From: Pseudo-nitzschia pungens
Taxonomy: Eukaryota; Bacillariophyta; Bacillariophyceae; Bacillariales; Bacillariaceae
Length of the DNA stretch: 64,000 bases
Direction: 5' to 3'
Assembly (NCBI GenBank): GCA_037355855.1
Contig: CM074762.1
Location: forward strand, 2,418,001-2,482,000
A model generated the notes under the pieces. It searched no databases. It saw only the letters and a list, made by a program, of their open reading frames with translations, and had not been told where the DNA came from. The position numbers and the translations under genes are program-made. How positions within the stretch are numbered: position 1 is the stretch's first letter; every line of letters starts with the position of its first letter. Positions 51,784 to 61,891 of the stretch are shown piece after piece.

Positions 51784-53639
51784 CTACTCCGATGTCTCGT
51801 TTTCTGTCACATTTGGTATTTCCTCCTTCAAGATTTCCTCGAAATCTTTCAACAGAGTTGGCGCCGCAGGGACATCTAGTTTCAGATCGTCTAAAATGCG
51901 ATGAAGACGGTCCACCCCTTTGGACACTTGGTGTTCGGAAATAATAGCGTTCTTTACTAAAAAGCCAAAGAGCGCAGCCATTGCGTCAATCGCAGACTTT
52001 TCGTGCTGGGTAGTAGAATCCTTTCCATCTTCCTCCATAGCAATCTTGACACCTCGCTTGACGAGTTCATGCATGTAGTGATCCGTATCAAGTTCCTTGA
52101 CGCAGCGAGCGCACTCATCGAGTTCTCGACTCAGTAAGTACTCTTGGAGCATTTGATCCATTTCAATTTTCAGTTCCGCGACAGGACGACCATCCCCGGG
52201 GCCCCATACGCGTTCAAGGCGAGCTGTGCAATGCTCTCTAGACAACAAGGAAATTGATTTTTCGATCACAGTGTCCCCGGGTCGCTTGTTGTTTTGTTCT
52301 GACAGAAAAGCGGGAGGCAAGACCTCGTCTACAACAGCACGAGCCAAAAAATTGGCAACCATGGTCTAATTGACCCAAGAGTTGTCAAAAAAAAGTGGAT
52401 CGGTCGTGTTAGAAAAGAATACAGCGGCAACAAAGAATGTAATCGCACAATGCTTGAATCACGACAAACTTTCACTCACTTTCGCATCAGGAACGTCCGT
52501 CGTCAAATCGTCCAACGAGTCTAGAAGAATTTCGAAACCTTCCTCCATGTCTTTATCTGTCAGGGGGGATGGATGAAGACATGTCAACAGACGCGAGACA
52601 AGCTCTCGTTCTCTCGGGTGCTTGTCGAGGCTGATCGATACCGCCTTTTTCACAATATTCGCGTGATATTCTTTGCACTTCAATTCATCTACCGAGCGAA
52701 TGACCTCATCCGTGTCGCAGGAGTCAAAGTACTCTTCCAAATTTTGATGGACTTGCAATTTGAATTCCGACAGGGTGAGCATCGGTCCGTAGACAACCCG
52801 TCCCTCGTTTGGATCGTAGTGGCGAGATTCGGGGTCCTCGGTGCTTCCCAGAACGTATTTTCCTTGAGTTTCGTCATAAAGTGGATCGTTCTCGTCCAGT
52901 GGCTCTATCTCGTCGTCATAAATAATGTCGTCCTTCCATTTACCCTTGCCGTGCCCTCCGTGCTTTTTGTTGCGCGAATCGAAGTTGCCCTCGGTCTTTT
53001 TGCGCTGAATGTTCCGCTTAGCTGTCCCTTCCTTTGTCTTTGTAGCATGTTGTTCCTCAACCATGATGGCGGTCGGGATGCTGGAGTTCTTTTTTGTGGC
53101 AGATGAATCCTTGCCAGTTGCTCCATTTTGTTTGTTGTTGATCTTTTCGGTCTTGGCTTGGACTTGAGCTGACACCGCTTTGACGCCCTCCCCGGTTGGA
53201 TTGTGGACCTTTCCCTAGAATTGAGGTACAAGTTTCGTTACCCGGAACAAACAGTGAGTTTATGGGATGGTACAAATCGAGGTATCGTTATTATCATTAC
53301 TAACTGATCTTTTGAAAACGCTGCGATGGTAGACCATGCTAATAGTTAACGGTGACACCGATACTCCTTGTACTGGTTTTCATTGGGTGCGTATTCAATT
53401 CGACTCAGTTGAAAAGAAGATTGGACTCCTCAAGGGAAAAGAGAACTCGATCGGCGCTGATGCCGAACACCCCGTTGTCACATAATCATTCGAGTTGGAA
53501 TAAGAAGTGACGCAAGGCTGCGTGACCGAATACCGGAATTCGATAAGAAGGGTCGAGCATGCCGGAGCATGAAGCCTTTTTGGATTGCACTTACCATGGT
53601 CTCAACAGTGATCTCGGGGCGTTTAGCGTAGTCGGTCAT
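51784..53639 (-). CDS. PDCD4-like protein with two MA3 domains (three exons)
   Basis: Exons 53639-53595 (15 codons, MTDYAKRPEITVETM), 53214-52480 and 52365-51784 join with introns of 380 and 114 nt, all phase 0; 453 aa. MA3 domain 1 (about residues 145-260) opens LTLSEFKLQVHQNLEEYFDS and has VKKAVSISLDKHPRERELVS. MA3 domain 2 (about 325-440) opens AELKIEMDQMLQEYLLSREL and has LVKRGVKIAMEEDGKDSTT. In animals PDCD4 uses tandem MA3 domains to bind eIF4A and block translation; plant relatives (MRF) act in TOR-linked translation. The N-terminal 130 residues are Lys/Glu-rich with HGGHGKGKW, which resembles the conserved G-K-G-x-W element of PDCD4/MRF. The role in translational control is inferred from the family. 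Confidence 0.88.
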
Positions 53640-55457
53640 GGTTGTTTGTTATAGCAAGAAAAGTCTTGCTTGCTCCTGGTATTGGTTTTCTTTTGATGTC
53701 AATGATTGAATTTTGTTTATTGTGAAGATCTTTGACTCTTCGTCGTCGTCGACAAGAAGAGGCAAGTGTAAGAATACTGAGTAATTACAAGTAAGGTTTC
53801 TTACCTTGCAGTGATCTTACTTCGTATGTACCAAAACTGGTGAAGCCGCAAAAGATCACGATGACACTCGATCGACATCTTTCCGCAAGCGTTGATCGTT
53901 GATTGACCCATTTTGGTCACGAGTTATCGTGGTTCGTTAATTCGTTTGAAACCTGGGTTACAATAATCTTACGAGGAAGTACGTACTGGTACGATTACCC
54001 GGGACCAGTAGCATGCAACACTCTAGTACATTACCTACGTTGATTTTGACGTTCAAAAAAGCAGCGGAAAATACGCGTCAATTTTAATTTGGTCCATCAT
54101 CTCAATCAAAAAAGAACTTGTGATTGGAGGGAGAAGAACATGGCGAATCATCAACTTGCCGAACATTGGATCCATTCGTCGAATCAACATCAATCGAACG
54201 TCAACGAATTATCACGGAAGAGGAAGATCCATGATGATACACGTAACGTTTGAAAAAAAAAAACATCATTACCACAAGCCAAAGTGGTAAGTTAGCGTAT
54301 CATGGTTATGGACGCGTAATTAATCTCATTGTGAAGCATCGATACGATTGATAGGAATATTTCATTGAGTAGCATCGAGACATCTAGCTCAACTTAACAA
54401 GGATACACTGAAACACGATTGTGTTGAACTTCAAACCTGAGTTGGTTACATTAGCTTTCTACAGTTGAACTTTTTACTTCGTTGTAGGCACCATTTTCAT
54501 TATCACACCAGTTGTGGGTCTGCTGCTATCATTCTTATCGTGAGGAGATGATCAATCCATGACCAGCATACTCCTACAATATACTGTTACACTCGATGAT
54601 TTGAGGATTTGGGTTCGTGAGAAGAATGAATAAATACTAGTAACTATCTAGTACCTGTATTACTCTGAAACACACCATACTATGTAGTGCCTCTGGCAGC
54701 TACCACTCATTTAGATGCTTAGATATGATGTGTATGTCTGAATGTCTGCCATTATGGAGCCCATTGAATTTTGTAGCAATTTAAATTGATGCGATGTGTT
54801 TCTTGCAAATCTGCTACCTCATGCAACGGTCCCTAGAAGTGTTAGAACTGATGTGACGACTGCATCTGTTTGTTAACCCTGCTCCGAAGAGAGCTTCCCT
54901 CGCTGATTCGAAGTTACGAAGGACTGTGTTGATGCCCGAATCGATTTGCAAAATGTCGCTACACTCTGCTGTCCTCTTTGTCACGTAAGATGTACTAAGA
55001 CTAGTATGGCGACATGCTTCGCGCCCTTCAAAAAACGGAATCATCATCGAACAGGATGCTTCGCTTCGTACCGCAAAGATGATAATCGAGTGCGAAATGC
55101 GACCAATTAAAAGAGCTCTTCGCTTCCACCGCTTTACCGACTACGATTAATAGAGCTATTACTAGAATAATCCCCAACTGTATGAATCGTCGATATGGAA
55201 TTGGCTTTCATGTTTGTTATTATTATTATTATTATTTTATCCAGTTTTTATTTTTGTCCAGACTGTGTCGATCGTTTTCGCTATTCATAATTTTGTGATT
55301 TATCCCGTATCGCTTTTTCAAATTTTGAATTGATTGTTCGAGCTTGGCTGCCCGTCGCTGTTCGTTGTCGAAGAGGTGAACAGACTACGACCGATTTATC
55401 AATCAGTGTGCTGAAATGTTACAACGGTGGGCCAAAAGTATATCTTTTGACAATATT
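53640..55457. other. Intergenic region
   Basis: About 1.8 kb between two minus-strand genes. It includes an ATT triplet run (55217-55240), a few GTACGTACTGGTACG words near 53980 and low-complexity AT. A minus open frame at 54814-55047 is unrecognised and not called. Confidence 0.55.
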
Positions 55458-55915
55458 TTACATGCTTCCGTCATCAAGTGGATTCCAGCTTCCTTTTCCG
55501 CCAATTGCCCCTCCTCCTTGCTTCTTTTCCTTGCTGTTAATGCCAGAAGTCAATAAAGAATACAGACATAGAATCAGGTGACAAATTTCAGAAAAACGAT
55601 TTCGATACATTTCGGTCGGTAAACTTACCCGTGAATGTGGTCGCTCTTTCGCTGGATGTTTCGGCTAGAGGATCCGTCCTTCGTACCGGTGGTTTCTGGG
55701 ACACCGTGAGACTTCTTCTCGTGTTCGTTACCGCTGTTTCAGAAAGGGTGTAAGAGTTTGGAATTCAAATAAATAAAATAAGAGTGATGACGACCATTTC
55801 AAGGATAACATCAAAGAATTCATTCGACTCGTTCTTCGTCGAAAAGATATATCTCATGCATCACCCAATGGATCCGTTCGGTATCATACACTCACGTCTT
55901 TGGATGTTGAACCAT
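55458..55915 (-). CDS. Small 66-residue protein with HABP4/PAI-RBP1-like C-terminal motif (three tiny exons)
   Basis: Exons 55915-55896 (20 nt), 55733-55629 (105 nt) and 55533-55458 (76 nt) add up to exactly 67 codons with a TAA stop. Donors are GTGAGT and GTAAGT; acceptors are AACAG both times. Phases are 2 and 2. The protein starts MVQHPKTGNEHEKKSHG and ends KKQGGGAIGGKGSWNPLDDG plus Ser-Met. The RKSDHIHGKEKKQGGG / GKGSW arrangement resembles the short R-x-G-x-x-K-x-x-K-x-G-G-x-G-x-x-N-W motif of HABP4/SERBP1/Stm1 ribosome- and RNA-binding proteins. The family assignment is tentative. The protein is highly charged, lacks hydrophobic segments and is likely disordered. Each exon alone is too short to be noticed as an open frame. 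Confidence 0.65.
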
Positions 55916-55963
55916 TTTATTGTATTTGTTGTAGTTTGCTTTTGTAGATGTTGATGTTAGAAT

Positions 55964-56326
55964 TTATGCGATCCTGGCTCGGATCTCTGATTGCACGATG
56001 ATTTTATTCCAACGTCGGAGTTCTCGTTCTACCAGTAACTCTTCGTTTCTGTCGGCGACAAACGTGTGCGAATTGAAAGTGCCATCATCAATCAAGGTGT
56101 CAATTTTTTTGCGCGATCTGTTGCACTCCGATTTTAACTGATAGACACCGGTGTGTAACCAACCGTTACGTAATAGCCGTAGGATCGGTAATGCAAAATC
56201 TTTTTTGAAACATGCACCAGACCACGATGGAACAAACCAATCATTGTCACAAAGAAGATGAAAGAATGAGGAAGAAAATGACGAAATAGAGTACACGTAA
56301 TTACCAGAATACCGGCACATCAACAA
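55964..56326 (-). CDS. Possible small unknown protein
   Basis: A 120-aa open frame whose second half looks protein-like: GWLHTGVYQLKSECNRSRKK, then NEELLVERELRRWNKIIVQS. No family recognised. Its stop lies only 48 bases upstream of the start of the 66-residue gene on the same strand, so it would have to overlap that gene's promoter. The N-terminal half may be non-coding; a later start or an upstream exon is possible. Confidence 0.3.
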   Translation of the reverse strand: MLMCRYSGNYVYSISSFSSSFFHLLCDNDWFVPSWSGACFKKDFALPILRLLRNGWLHTGVYQLKSECNRSRKKIDTLIDDGTFNSHTFVADRNEELLVERELRRWNKIIVQSEIRARIA

Positions 56327-56585
56327 ATAAATTTTTTAATTAAATAGATTGATTCCTGTGCGAATACAGTGGAAAAAAGATGAATCCGGCTTTCACGTAC
56401 ACGTACTCGTAATCGTACCGGTTGTCAGGAACAGGGAATACAGTAATTCCTCTTCCATCAATGAAATCAACTTCAACGAAACCAACAGTAACCTTAGTTT
56501 TCAGTCGGTCACGAAGCCTACCGGTATGCCAAAATCTCTGTGGATTTCGAAGACGAACAAAGATTTGGAATAAACAATACACCCA
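56327..56585. promoter_or_regulatory. Upstream region of the ALG5-like gene
   Basis: About 260 AT-rich bases, including GTACACGTACTCGTAATCG words at 56398-56420 and ACCGGTATG at 56519. No specific promoter element is assigned. Confidence 0.35.
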
Positions 56586-57587
56586 ATGAGATTGAAATCT
56601 TTCATCTTTCCCCCCTTGTTGGCTCAAATTCGAGGAACGACCGGTTGGATTCTCGGGCGCCACAGATCGAATTCTAGATTGCCTCCGTGGCAACGGCCGA
56701 CATCGGCTCGCCTAGATGATTTTCCTTTGTCGGCATCATCGTCATCAAAAACAAACACAACCTATGACACAACAATATACAATCCTCGACTTGTGATCCT
56801 GATTCCAGCTTACAACGAGGAAGGTCGAATAGAATCAACCCTGAAATCCTATCAAGACTTCTTGCTTCGATCTTTGTCGAACGACATCAAATCCGAAATT
56901 GTAATAGTCGACGATGGATCGTTTGATGCCACTCTTGACGTGATCAACAATTTTCCTTCGGAAATTCCAATCTATACGGTAGTCATGAAGGAAAATAAAG
57001 GGAAAGGAGCTGCATTAGCGAGAGGTGTACAGCATATATCACAAAAAATGTATGAAACCTTTCCCGACGACGACAAAGATACTTGGATTCTGACACAGGA
57101 TGCAGATGGAAGTGGTGATCTAATATATCTCGAGAATATGATGAACAAATTGGGAAAATTAATCCACCCTGCAACACCGAGTACATCGGACATCACTTCG
57201 AGGCAAGGCTTGGTGATCGGGAATAGAAAATACGACATTTTTTCGTCTCGTGGTATTACCCGCTGGGGGTTTCAAACCTGTGTCCGGATTCTTACTTCAA
57301 ACACGCTGCGGGTGAATGACTCTCAGTGTGGATACAAATTAATGACATTGGACACGGCGAAGGTTCTATACGAAAATCTGCATCTAGAAGGATGGTCGCA
57401 CGACGTGGAAGTCTTGTTTCGTGCAATGCTATTGAATATTCCCATTGATGAGATGAATATTGAATGGGAGGATATGGAAGGTTCTAAAGTGACTGAGACT
57501 GGTGTCGTCAAAGTCAGTCTTCAAATGCTATGGGATGTGATACGACTGAGATGGAATTACTCAGTTGTTCGGAATTGGACGCTGTGA
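56586..57587 (+). CDS. ALG5: Dolichyl-phosphate beta-glucosyltransferase-like GT2 enzyme
   Basis: Single exon, 333 aa. GT-A fold motifs are LVILIPAYNEEGRIESTL (residues 69-86), IVIVDDGSFDATLDVI, ENKGKGAALARGV, and WILTQDADGSGDL with the metal-binding DxD around 172-176. The late motif DSQCGYKLMTLDTAKVLYEN, then GWSHDVEVLFRA and EWEDMEGSKV, is characteristic of ALG5, which makes dolichyl-P-glucose for N-glycan assembly at the ER. The N-terminus differs from the usual ALG5 membrane helix: it is basic and Ser/Arg/Pro-rich after a short hydrophobic start (FIFPPLLAQIRGTTGW), so an ER anchor is weak and a different organelle is possible. It converges with the epimerase gene, coding ends 32 bases apart. 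Confidence 0.82.
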   Translation: MRLKSFIFPPLLAQIRGTTGWILGRHRSNSRLPPWQRPTSARLDDFPLSASSSSKTNTTYDTTIYNPRLVILIPAYNEEGRIESTLKSYQDFLLRSLSNDIKSEIVIVDDGSFDATLDVINNFPSEIPIYTVVMKENKGKGAALARGVQHISQKMYETFPDDDKDTWILTQDADGSGDLIYLENMMNKLGKLIHPATPSTSDITSRQGLVIGNRKYDIFSSRGITRWGFQTCVRILTSNTLRVNDSQCGYKLMTLDTAKVLYENLHLEGWSHDVEVLFRAMLLNIPIDEMNIEWEDMEGSKVTETGVVKVSLQMLWDVIRLRWNYSVVRNWTL

Positions 57588-57619
57588 TTCTGATGAACCT
57601 GATTTTTTCGATTGAGATA

Positions 57620-58804
57620 TCAAAGCATTTCCGTGGTTTGGATAAGCGATGCTGATTCCCCAGGGGGAAGTACTACTGCGTCGGTCAAAATTCCGGGTTC
57701 AACACAAATCATCTCATGGTATTGGTCATCACCAAAATCAGACATGCCAGCGGCTTTCTCCTCGTTTGGATTCCATACAACACATGAAACAGGCACACTC
57801 TTATCCGCACATGTTCCCGACGCTGTGACCTTAATGCTCTTTCCTTCTCCAACACCAACAAGCACATTGACAACATCCTTTCCTGCTGAAGGCGTGTAAA
57901 CGCGGTCAGTTAGACCTTCGATAACGATAGGATCACTTCCCATGATGTAGTCGTCTCCGGAAACTTTGTCAGCCACAGAATATCCTAGTTTGATTGCAAA
58001 GTCAGGCATAGAAGAGAAATAATTCACGTTGAGAATTTCATGCAATACATTCATTGAGCGATGTACACGTGGTGGCGTACCTTCAAGGCCCTTCACGTAG
58101 CAGTTGCAACCATCTAGAGCATCTTTTCCGTCCACTAGATAGTACGAGTGTAACAGTGTTTGGAATGGGAATGCTTTGTCCCCTGTATTCTTGATTTCGA
58201 TTCTTGTTGAAAATGTTGTAGCAGTGATCTTGACATGGTAGAAGCAGGAACAGTCAAATTCCGTATTCTCGTCCCATTGTCCTCCTCTGGAACTTTTCAC
58301 GTCTTTGAGGTCCAGTTTGTAGGTGATGCCGGCACTCTCTTCGTTGTCATAGGCAGAGGATTCATCTGCCTTCCAAAAATTAGTGCGAAGGAACCCATGC
58401 TGGGGCATGCTCTTGTCCGGTTGACCAAATTGTGGGAAGACCAATGGAATGCCTCCGCGAACCGCTTTCGAACCATCCAACTTCGCATCCCGAGAGAGAA
58501 ATATGCATTCTCGGCCAGCACCCGTCTTGTACGATAGGAGACAGGCACCGAAATCATGAATCTGATACAATGTATCAGTGAATCACATCCATCGAAACAG
58601 AGCACGGAGACAAGGCAAAGGGGAAAAGACAAACAGTGCGTTAGCATACGACAGTTGTCGAGGTTTGGGGTGTTTCCTTAAATTAACAGATCTCAACTCG
58701 TGAAGTTCGCCGCGGGTCTATGATTTTCTTGCCTGGCAGCTTGCTCCAGATGCTGTGTGGGTAAATGTTCTGGTAAATGACGACATCGTTCTTGAGTTTC
58801 CCAT
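57620..58804 (-). CDS. Glucose-6-phosphate 1-epimerase-like (aldose epimerase family), with GC-AG intron
   Basis: Exons 58804-58733 and 58561-57620 give 337 aa. Exon 1 encodes MGNSRTMSSFTRTFTHTASG and then ASCQ, matching the HxSGAS opening of the family; exon 2 resumes IHDFGACLLSYKTG. The junction is CCAG/GCAAGA to TATCAG/ATT in phase 0, so the donor is GC rather than GT. Catalytic-region motifs are AVRGGIPLVFPQFG, MPQHGFLRTNFW (His), TLLHSYYLV (His) and CVEPGI (the catalytic Glu). The enzyme interconverts alpha and beta anomers of glucose 6-phosphate. Length and motifs are complete. A second in-frame ATG at 58786 is an alternative start. It is likely cytosolic. Confidence 0.88.
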
Positions 58805-59506
58805 TGTATATATCACAATAATGCTCACTGTGGGAATGTTTTTCGGAAGGAAAAGACACGATGGTTCTCCGTTATTTTGTGTTGCGTACGTACCGGTACC
58901 GGTATCTTTTACGACATCCGGTTTTGCTCTACGTAACGTAAGATTACTCGTACTTCGTGAGAAAGTAACCTTACTTCGTAGGAAGTTCTCTTCGGTACTA
59001 AAGCAAAAAGGGTTGAGGCATAAGGTTACCGTAAGGTTAAGTTACCATCGGGTGGTGATGTAAATTGATTGGGAATCAATTCGTCTTCAGTCGCGCTCCG
59101 TCGTTGTCGTCATTCGGAGCTGACTGACTCAAAAAATGAAAAATGAGAACGAGGACGTGTAATCTTTCTTATTTCATGGTGCTTGTAACTTAAGGTTACC
59201 AGGTAAGTTAACTAAGTTACTTCTACATCATCATCACACAAACTGAATTCCTAGGAAACAGCGCACGACAACGTGTTGTTCTTTTCGATCGTCTTTGAAC
59301 AGTATGCTTCAGATAAAATCATCTGCTTTTGTCATTGACCTGTTGTCGAAGAGGTAGCTTATCTTGTGGGGAAGAGCATACCGACGAACGGTCGGAATCA
59401 CAAAAGACTGTTAATCGCAATCATTCATACAGCGCTTCGTCGAGACCCAAAGCGAAGTGGGCAATTGAACATGAGAACTTCGACTTCCTACTGCTCGATT
59501 AGGAAA
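58805..59506. other. Divergent intergenic region
   Basis: About 700 bases between the epimerase (-) and GGCT-like (+) genes. GTACCGGTACCGGTA and GTAAGGTTACCGTAAGG words lie at 58886-58905 and 59020-59045. An in-frame upstream extension of the next gene reaches 59366 but is not used. Confidence 0.55.
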
Positions 59507-60472
59507 ATGGAGTCATCCTTCCCTCCGGTGATGATCATCCGACAGATACTTTCCTTGTCATTGTTGTTCACCGGTGCGAATTCCGTAAAAAGTCTATCCG
59601 ACCGACGAACAATACCCTCAAGACCGCAACTGGTCAGAGATTCACTTGAGACGGGTCGTCCGATTTACTATTTTGGGCTTGGCAGCAACATGTCGCGGAA
59701 AAAGGTAGAAAACAGGGGTTTGAATGGGACAAAAATTGAGATAAAAAGCATGGAGGCTGCTGTGGTCCCAAAGTATCGATTGGCGTTCAATCTTAGAGGT
59801 TTTCCGCCGATCGAGCCAGGAATGGGGACGTTGGAACCCGTAGAGTCCGGCACAAAAGCGTTGTTGAGATACAAACATGGAGAATGCCACGGAGCACTAA
59901 TAAAGCTGACGCCAGAAAACTACGAAAAAGTCATGAGGTCTGAGGGAGTTGGACTTGGAAGTCGTGATCAAGGCTATGAAGAAATCGTTGTCGATGCTTA
60001 CCCGTATAGACAACCGAAATCCCCCGTCAAGGCCATTGCACTTCGTGCCCGTGATCATGTACGACTCAATTACGACCCCCGCCCTTCCGCCCGATACATG
60101 ACCATTCTAAAGGAGGGTGCAAAAGAATTAGGATTACGACCGTGCTACCAAGATTTCTTGGGACGCCATCCGGTGCAAGTCTTAACGAAATGGCAACGGA
60201 AGGAAGCAATCTTCAACATCCTTTTTATGTTTTCTTTCTCCTCTTTACTGAAATGGAGAGGATTGAGCAAACTTCAAAATCGATTGTTGTTCCTCTTTTA
60301 CACACCGGATTGTACGAAGCGGGTAGCAAAATTTTTCAGTCTCGCGATGACCACAATCATCCTCTTTCCTGGAGCATTGATGGGTTTCATTCTCTATTAC
60401 GCGATGAAATTATCAGGGAAGACGCCAGAGTCAGCCAAACGATTGTTTAAAGTTTTTGACGATGACCACTAG
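59507..60472 (+). CDS. Gamma-glutamylcyclotransferase-like protein with C-terminal membrane segments
   Basis: Single exon, 321 aa from the chosen ATG; the frame is also open to 59366. The start was chosen because it places a hydrophobic signal or anchor (MIIRQILSLSLLFTGANSV) at the N-terminus. The GGCT fold begins IYYFGLGSNMSRKKVENRG, then YRLAFNLRGFPPIEPGMGTL and CHGALIKLTPENYEKVMRSE; the last holds the Glu region near the active site. GGCT enzymes release 5-oxoproline from gamma-glutamyl peptides. Two extra hydrophobic stretches follow (IFNILFMFSFSSLLKW and TTIILFPGALMGFILYYAMK), not typical of soluble GGCT, so it is probably a membrane protein of the secretory system or plastid envelope. 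Confidence 0.7.
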   Translation: MESSFPPVMIIRQILSLSLLFTGANSVKSLSDRRTIPSRPQLVRDSLETGRPIYYFGLGSNMSRKKVENRGLNGTKIEIKSMEAAVVPKYRLAFNLRGFPPIEPGMGTLEPVESGTKALLRYKHGECHGALIKLTPENYEKVMRSEGVGLGSRDQGYEEIVVDAYPYRQPKSPVKAIALRARDHVRLNYDPRPSARYMTILKEGAKELGLRPCYQDFLGRHPVQVLTKWQRKEAIFNILFMFSFSSLLKWRGLSKLQNRLLFLFYTPDCTKRVAKFFSLAMTTIILFPGALMGFILYYAMKLSGKTPESAKRLFKVFDDDH

Positions 60473-61891
60473 GTAACAGCATCCGATGATAAAGTAAATC
60501 ATGCTTGGTGCTACAGACTTCGATGCAAAAGTCGTGATAAAGCACGACCATTGCTGTTGAGACGCAAGTTGATGTTATATCTTTAATGCAAATATCGCAT
60601 CAAAGCCCATTCTCATCAATATTTTCTCCACGTGTCAAGAACTCCTTTTATCGACATTGCGGCTGATTTATAAAATGAACTAGATTTTGCAACCACAAAA
60701 TCTACAAATATTGTGACTAAGATGTATTGTTGGAAGTCATCTCAAAAATGGAATGCTTCTGACCACATATGATCTGATGTCCTGTGACATCGGGGAATAC
60801 TTGTTGGGCATTCTTCACTACTGTGGTACCACCGCATAGACTTGAAAATGCTGTACGTATTCAGACAAAGTACAAGTGCGAGGTATTTTACAAGTGTTGT
60901 AATGATTGATTCATTCAGTTTGTATTGGAGAGAGTTGTGTACCTCGTAACAGTTGCGCCTTCCGTTTTTTGTGGAGAGATGGTCAGATTCAGTTCTTCTT
61001 TTACTCCAATTTTAAGATTTACAATACAGAACGATATTCTCAATACGGACTAATCTTACTTCTAACAAGTAATTTATCGTAGTAATAATAATTTTTTTGC
61101 AATAGTATTAGTATCCTTGTAAGTTACCCGCTAGATACAAAAAAGTTACTTCCACTTAGTACTTTTCTGACGACTGTACCGTACAAGCTACTAGAACGTA
61201 CTATTGCCTAATACCGTACCAAGATCAAAGATTGCACACATAAGTGGACAAAAAATAAAAGATGATAGTAACTGCGTAGAATTTTGTATCCGATTCATTC
61301 AACCCGCTCTCTTTTGTCGAATAGCTTCGCTCAGACAATAATTATTTGTTGCATAACAATGACACGTGCAAGTCACTAAGAGTTCAAGCCTTGACCGTCA
61401 AATACAGGGAAACCGATAAATGACGATGGATGAACACTATCTGTTCGTGGGAATTCGAACAATAAAATAGCGTCCGTCTGTCGTAAGTTTGACTCATGAC
61501 ATCAATGAAGTGCGTGAAAAACTATTTTCACATAAGGGTTTTTAAAATCGGTTGATAAGGTATGTTGCATTCAGAAAAATTCAACGGCGTGACTGTATCG
61601 AACCTAATGAAATAATGATATTGAAAAATTTATCTCCCTTCTATAATTTGACGCTACCTCTTTAATTTGTTTCGTGCATGCTGAGGACATTTGCAAAACA
61701 GATGGTTAACAGCAACTAATGAACCCGGCAATCTGGTCCGCAGCAACTCGCAGGAGACAGCTTTCCTGAATTATTTTCCATTCTCTAAACCTTTTCAACC
61801 GTCCTGAGATCAACACATCATCGCATCGATTGAACATCACAAATGAACTGCAATAGAATAAGTGAAACACAACATTAGGTATACAAACACA
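60473..61891. other. Intergenic region
   Basis: About 1.4 kb of AT-rich sequence between the GGCT-like gene and the bZIP gene. No gene, tRNA or strong repeat is seen; a few GTAAGTTACC words lie at 61120-61210. Confidence 0.55.

Noticed and set aside
54814..55047. Minus-strand 77-aa open frame
   Set aside because: No recognised motif, no splice sites that extend it, and no neighbouring exon.
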